Assembly: GCA_035653595.1 (NCBI GenBank)
Contig: DASRBO010000020.1
Span: 1-8,821, forward strand
DNA length: 8,821 bases
Reading direction: 5' to 3'
Source: DASRBO01 sp035653595
GTDB taxonomy: Bacteria; Actinomycetota; Acidimicrobiia; Acidimicrobiales; JAJPHE01
Part shown: one piece after another, positions 6,783 to 8,821 of the stretch
Position numbering within the stretch: the first letter of the stretch is position 1
How the letters are laid out: every line of letters begins with the position of its first letter
Made by a program: the position numbers and the translations under genes
Notes under the pieces: generated by a model
Told to the model about the DNA's origin: nothing
What the model saw: the letters and a program-made list of their open reading frames with translations, nothing else
The model's database searches: none

Positions 6783-7565
6783 ATGGCAGGCGACCCGCAC
6801 CGCCGGCTCGGCCGAGCTCGGACCCGAGTTCCGGCGACGGCGCCGGTCCCACCCCGCTCCGGACCCTCGGCCCTGGTGCCGCGCTCTCGGATGACGTCTG
6901 CTGGTGGCATGACCGGAATCGACGTGAGACGGACGGGCCGGTGGGCGGGTCTCGTCACCGGTGCCGTGCTCGGGCTCGCCGCGGCCTACCCGCTCCTGCT
7001 GCGGCGATGGTGTCTGACCTGGGGCGCCGGTCCTGAGGAGGCGGCTCGGCCCCTCCCTGGCGACGAGCTGCTGGTCGCTCCCGACGTCGTGGCCACGCGC
7101 GCGGTCACCGTTCAGGCGCCGCCCGGTGCGATCTGGCCCTGGCTGGTGCAGATGGGTAGCGGTCGGGGTGGCGCCTACACCTACGACTGGATCGAGAACC
7201 TGCTCGGCCTGCGTATGCACAGCGCCGACCGAGTCCTGCCCGAGTTCCAGGACCTGGCCGTGGGGGATGTCCTACCCCTCCCCAACGGTCCCGCGCTGCG
7301 GGTCGAGCGGCTGGATCGCGAGCAGGCGATGGTGCTGCGTTCCCAGGACGGAACCTGGGTCTGGAGCTTCGTGCTCGTTCCCGCCAAATCCGGCACCCGG
7401 CTGATCAGCCGCAACCGTATCGCCACTCCGGGCGCCTCGCCGCTGGCCCGGCTCGCCTACCTCCTGCTCATGGAGCCGGGCAGCCTGGTCATGGAGCGGA
7501 AGATGCTGCACGGGATCAAGGAGCGGGCCGAGCGTCTGGCCCGCGAAGGGGCCGGGTCGACGTAG
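6783..7565 (+). CDS. Membrane-anchored SRPBCC-fold protein
   Basis: The product is 260 residues from the chosen start. One membrane helix (about 54-73) is followed by WGAGPEEAARPLPGDEL (80-96), a segment that commonly precedes the ligand-binding SRPBCC (START/Bet v1-like) domain in such proteins. The domain runs from about 104 to 254, with the typical opening VTVQAPPGAIWPWLVQMG and the block AYTYDWIENLLGL then HSADRVLPEFQDLAVGD. Members bind hydrophobic ligands in a deep pocket; the ligand here is unknown. GAGGGG (6769-6774) overlaps the upstream stop and sits 8 bases before the ATG at 6783, which supports this start and an operon with the membrane-protein gene. The first 50 residues are Arg/Pro-rich and unlike the family, so starts at 6891 or 6909 (218 residues) remain possible, though their ribosome sites are weak. 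Confidence 0.85.
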   Translation: MAGDPHRRLGRARTRVPATAPVPPRSGPSALVPRSRMTSAGGMTGIDVRRTGRWAGLVTGAVLGLAAAYPLLLRRWCLTWGAGPEEAARPLPGDELLVAPDVVATRAVTVQAPPGAIWPWLVQMGSGRGGAYTYDWIENLLGLRMHSADRVLPEFQDLAVGDVLPLPNGPALRVERLDREQAMVLRSQDGTWVWSFVLVPAKSGTRLISRNRIATPGASPLARLAYLLLMEPGSLVMERKMLHGIKERAERLAREGAGST

Positions 7566-7589
7566 CCGACCGCGGCGGTCGCGATGCGG

Positions 7590-7629
7590 CCGGCGGGGTC
7601 CGTCCCTGCGCAGGACGGACCCCCGCCGG
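7590..7629. terminator. Hairpin terminator between convergent genes
   Basis: CCGGCGGGGTCCGTCC (7590-7605) pairs with GGACGGACCCCCGCCGG (7613-7629) with a single bulged base and a seven-base loop. It lies between the stop of the + strand SRPBCC gene (7565) and the stop of the - strand membrane gene (7636), so it can serve both strands. There is no T tract, as is common for terminators in very GC-rich bacteria. Confidence 0.7.
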
Positions 7630-7635
7630 GATCGC

Positions 7636-8049
7636 TCAGGCCGACCTCGTGCCCGCCGGGGTCTGGGTCTCGCCGCCGCCCAGGAAGCCGGCGTGCCGCC
7701 CGATGGCGATGCCCCACAGCGCCACGATGCTGGCCATGAACCCGGCCAGGACGCCCTCCCAGGTGACCCAGTTGCCGGCGAAGAGGTTCTCGCCGACCAG
7801 ACCGAGCACTCCCAGGACCAGGGCGAGCAGGCCCAGGCCACCGGTCAGGTAACGCATCGCATCACCGACCTGGAGCGCGATCCAGCCACCCACGTAGGCG
7901 GCGACGGCGCCCAGGATCAGGCCCACGGCCGACATCCCGGTCGGGTCCTGGATGAAGGGCACGCTGCCCCAGCTGAGGTAGCCGATGTACGGCACCACGA
8001 TGGCGGCGACCAGGAGCGTCGCCACCCCGTCTCTCCAGGCGAGTCCCAT
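7636..8049 (-). CDS. Four-helix membrane protein of unknown function
   Basis: The product is 137 residues, with four likely membrane helices at about 9-28, 39-60, 68-88 and 98-115, Gly/Ala-rich, and a short polar tail (GGGETQTPAGTRSA). A DxTGMSAVGL stretch sits between helices 1 and 2 and WVTWEGVLAG opens the last helix. I do not recognise a family with known function; the size and layout suggest a small conserved actinobacterial membrane protein. The start is well supported: AAGGAGGT, near-perfect Shine-Dalgarno complementarity, lies at 8057-8064 with a 7-base spacer to the ATG at 8049. The open frame continues upstream to 8430, but that leader is Arg/Pro-rich with no good ribosome site. The gene is convergent with the SRPBCC gene and shares its hairpin terminator. 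Confidence 0.85.
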   Translation of the reverse strand: MGLAWRDGVATLLVAAIVVPYIGYLSWGSVPFIQDPTGMSAVGLILGAVAAYVGGWIALQVGDAMRYLTGGLGLLALVLGVLGLVGENLFAGNWVTWEGVLAGFMASIVALWGIAIGRHAGFLGGGETQTPAGTRSA

Positions 8050-8064
8050 GGTACGGACCTCCTT

Positions 8065-8821
8065 ACAGGTCGAACTTCGACCCCTCACCACCTCGACGCC
8101 AGTGCCGGACGTCCCTGCAGGTCGAGGTCGGACGCACCGGTCGATGGGACGAGGGCGCGGCGGAGGTCGTTCGGCTGCGACGAGATCGCCCCCGGCTCGG
8201 GTCCGGGTCACCCGCCGACCGGCCGACGGTCGTCCCGGAGGGCACCGCGTGGCGTTCGCTGCCCCTCCCGGGCGTGGTGGCCTGCTCCGCCGTGGTCCTG
8301 CCATGGCCCCTCGGACGGGTGGGGACCGACGCCGGCCGGCAGCGGTGCAGACCCGGAGTGAATGGCGCCGGTGGTCGCCCGGGCCGAGGTGGCCGGGGTG
8401 AGCATGCGCCGAGTGCGGGTCGTGGTGCATCCCGCCCTCCAGCCCGAGCGGCCGACGTTCGATCCCGACGCGTGGAGGTGTGCTGGTGGGAGAGGGGCCT
8501 GGCCGGACGGCGTCCAGCCGCCGAGCCGGAAGCCGGAAGTGAGAATGCGACTTGCCGGTGGGCTGGAGATCTTCGGTTGCGGGCGTTCGAGGCGGTGGCC
8601 GTGGTGCCGGAGGACCCCTTCCATGGGTGATAGGGCACTCTGCATCGGGCTGGGTCCGGGATGCCGGCCGGGGCGAGGCGACAGACGAGCGGCAGCTGCA
8701 GCAGGCGGATCGGGTGGAGCCTTACGTCTTCACGGACCCGGTGCTGGGGGTCCATGCCGGGCGTGGCCATCGTCCCTCCTTCGGGTTGGGTTGGACCTCG
8801 AAGGATGACCCGGTGGCCATC
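8065..8821. other. Upstream region without a recognisable gene; doubtful - strand start at 8770
   Basis: No frame on either strand yields a recognisable domain. The only start with a good ribosome site is the - strand ATG at 8770, preceded by GAAGGAGGG (8774-8782). Its first 40 residues (beginning MATPGMDPQHRVRED) look mildly protein-like, but the frame then becomes Arg/Pro/Ser-rich and runs into the Shine-Dalgarno of the downstream membrane gene, so it may be a short or frameshifted gene, or chance. The promoter for the - strand gene at 8049 probably lies here, but I could not define it. Confidence 0.4.

Noticed and set aside
5292..7220. A 642-codon open frame on the - strand across three + strand genes
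   Set aside because: It is antisense to genes with clear domains and ribosome sites, and its translation is Arg/Pro/His/Gly-rich without any domain; long antisense frames are expected at this GC.
1..8821. CRISPR array, toxin-antitoxin, restriction or other defence system
   Set aside because: No regularly spaced direct repeats and no nuclease, methylase, helicase or toxin-like motifs were seen in any plausible coding frame.

Overview
The window is high-GC DNA (roughly 70% or more over most of its length, by hand count of sample lines). It most resembles an actinobacterium or another GC-rich soil-type bacterium: the insertion-sequence remnants look like actinobacterial IS110 and IS5 transposases, and the intact genes are GC-rich with strong Shine-Dalgarno sites. 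No rRNA, tRNA, CRISPR array or intact mobile element was found. Taxonomy is an inference only.

Left part (1-4495): an insertion-sequence graveyard enclosing a small island. A frameshifted IS110-type transposase remnant enters from the left edge (1 to about 830, + strand). Then come three intact + strand genes with clearly lower GC (about 52-62% on sampled lines): a membrane-anchored DUF1214 protein (925-1548), a membrane-anchored DUF1254 protein (1548-2231, overlapping the first by 1 base) and a four-helix membrane protein (2323-2775). Directly after them is a decayed IS5-family element with recognisable terminal inverted repeats (2775-3669, transposase on the - strand), then a second decayed IS5-family transposase of a different subgroup (about 4495-3723, - strand). 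The GC contrast and the flanking IS remnants suggest that the three genes were acquired horizontally.

Middle part (4496-5840): about 1.3 kb of very GC-rich sequence in which I recognise no gene. It is broken by one conspicuous 50-60 base AT-rich island (5229-5283) with a TATAAT hexamer, a 14-base perfect palindrome and a second inverted repeat. About 45 bases further on is an 11-bp hairpin (5328-5352).

Right part (5844-8049): a run of ordinary-looking chromosomal genes. A 100-residue protein resembles the C-terminal domain of SHOCT-like-domain proteins (5844-6146). It is followed by a three-helix membrane protein (6336-6770) and a membrane-anchored SRPBCC protein (6783-7565); the last two are probably co-transcribed. 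They converge, across a strong hairpin terminator (7590-7629), on a - strand four-helix membrane protein (7636-8049) with a near-perfect Shine-Dalgarno. From 8065 to the right edge I recognise no gene, apart from a doubtful - strand start at 8770.

No pathway can be assigned. The common theme is small envelope-associated proteins of unknown function. No undescribed defence or mobile system is evident. The best leads are the IS-flanked DUF1214/DUF1254 island and the AT-rich island followed by a hairpin.
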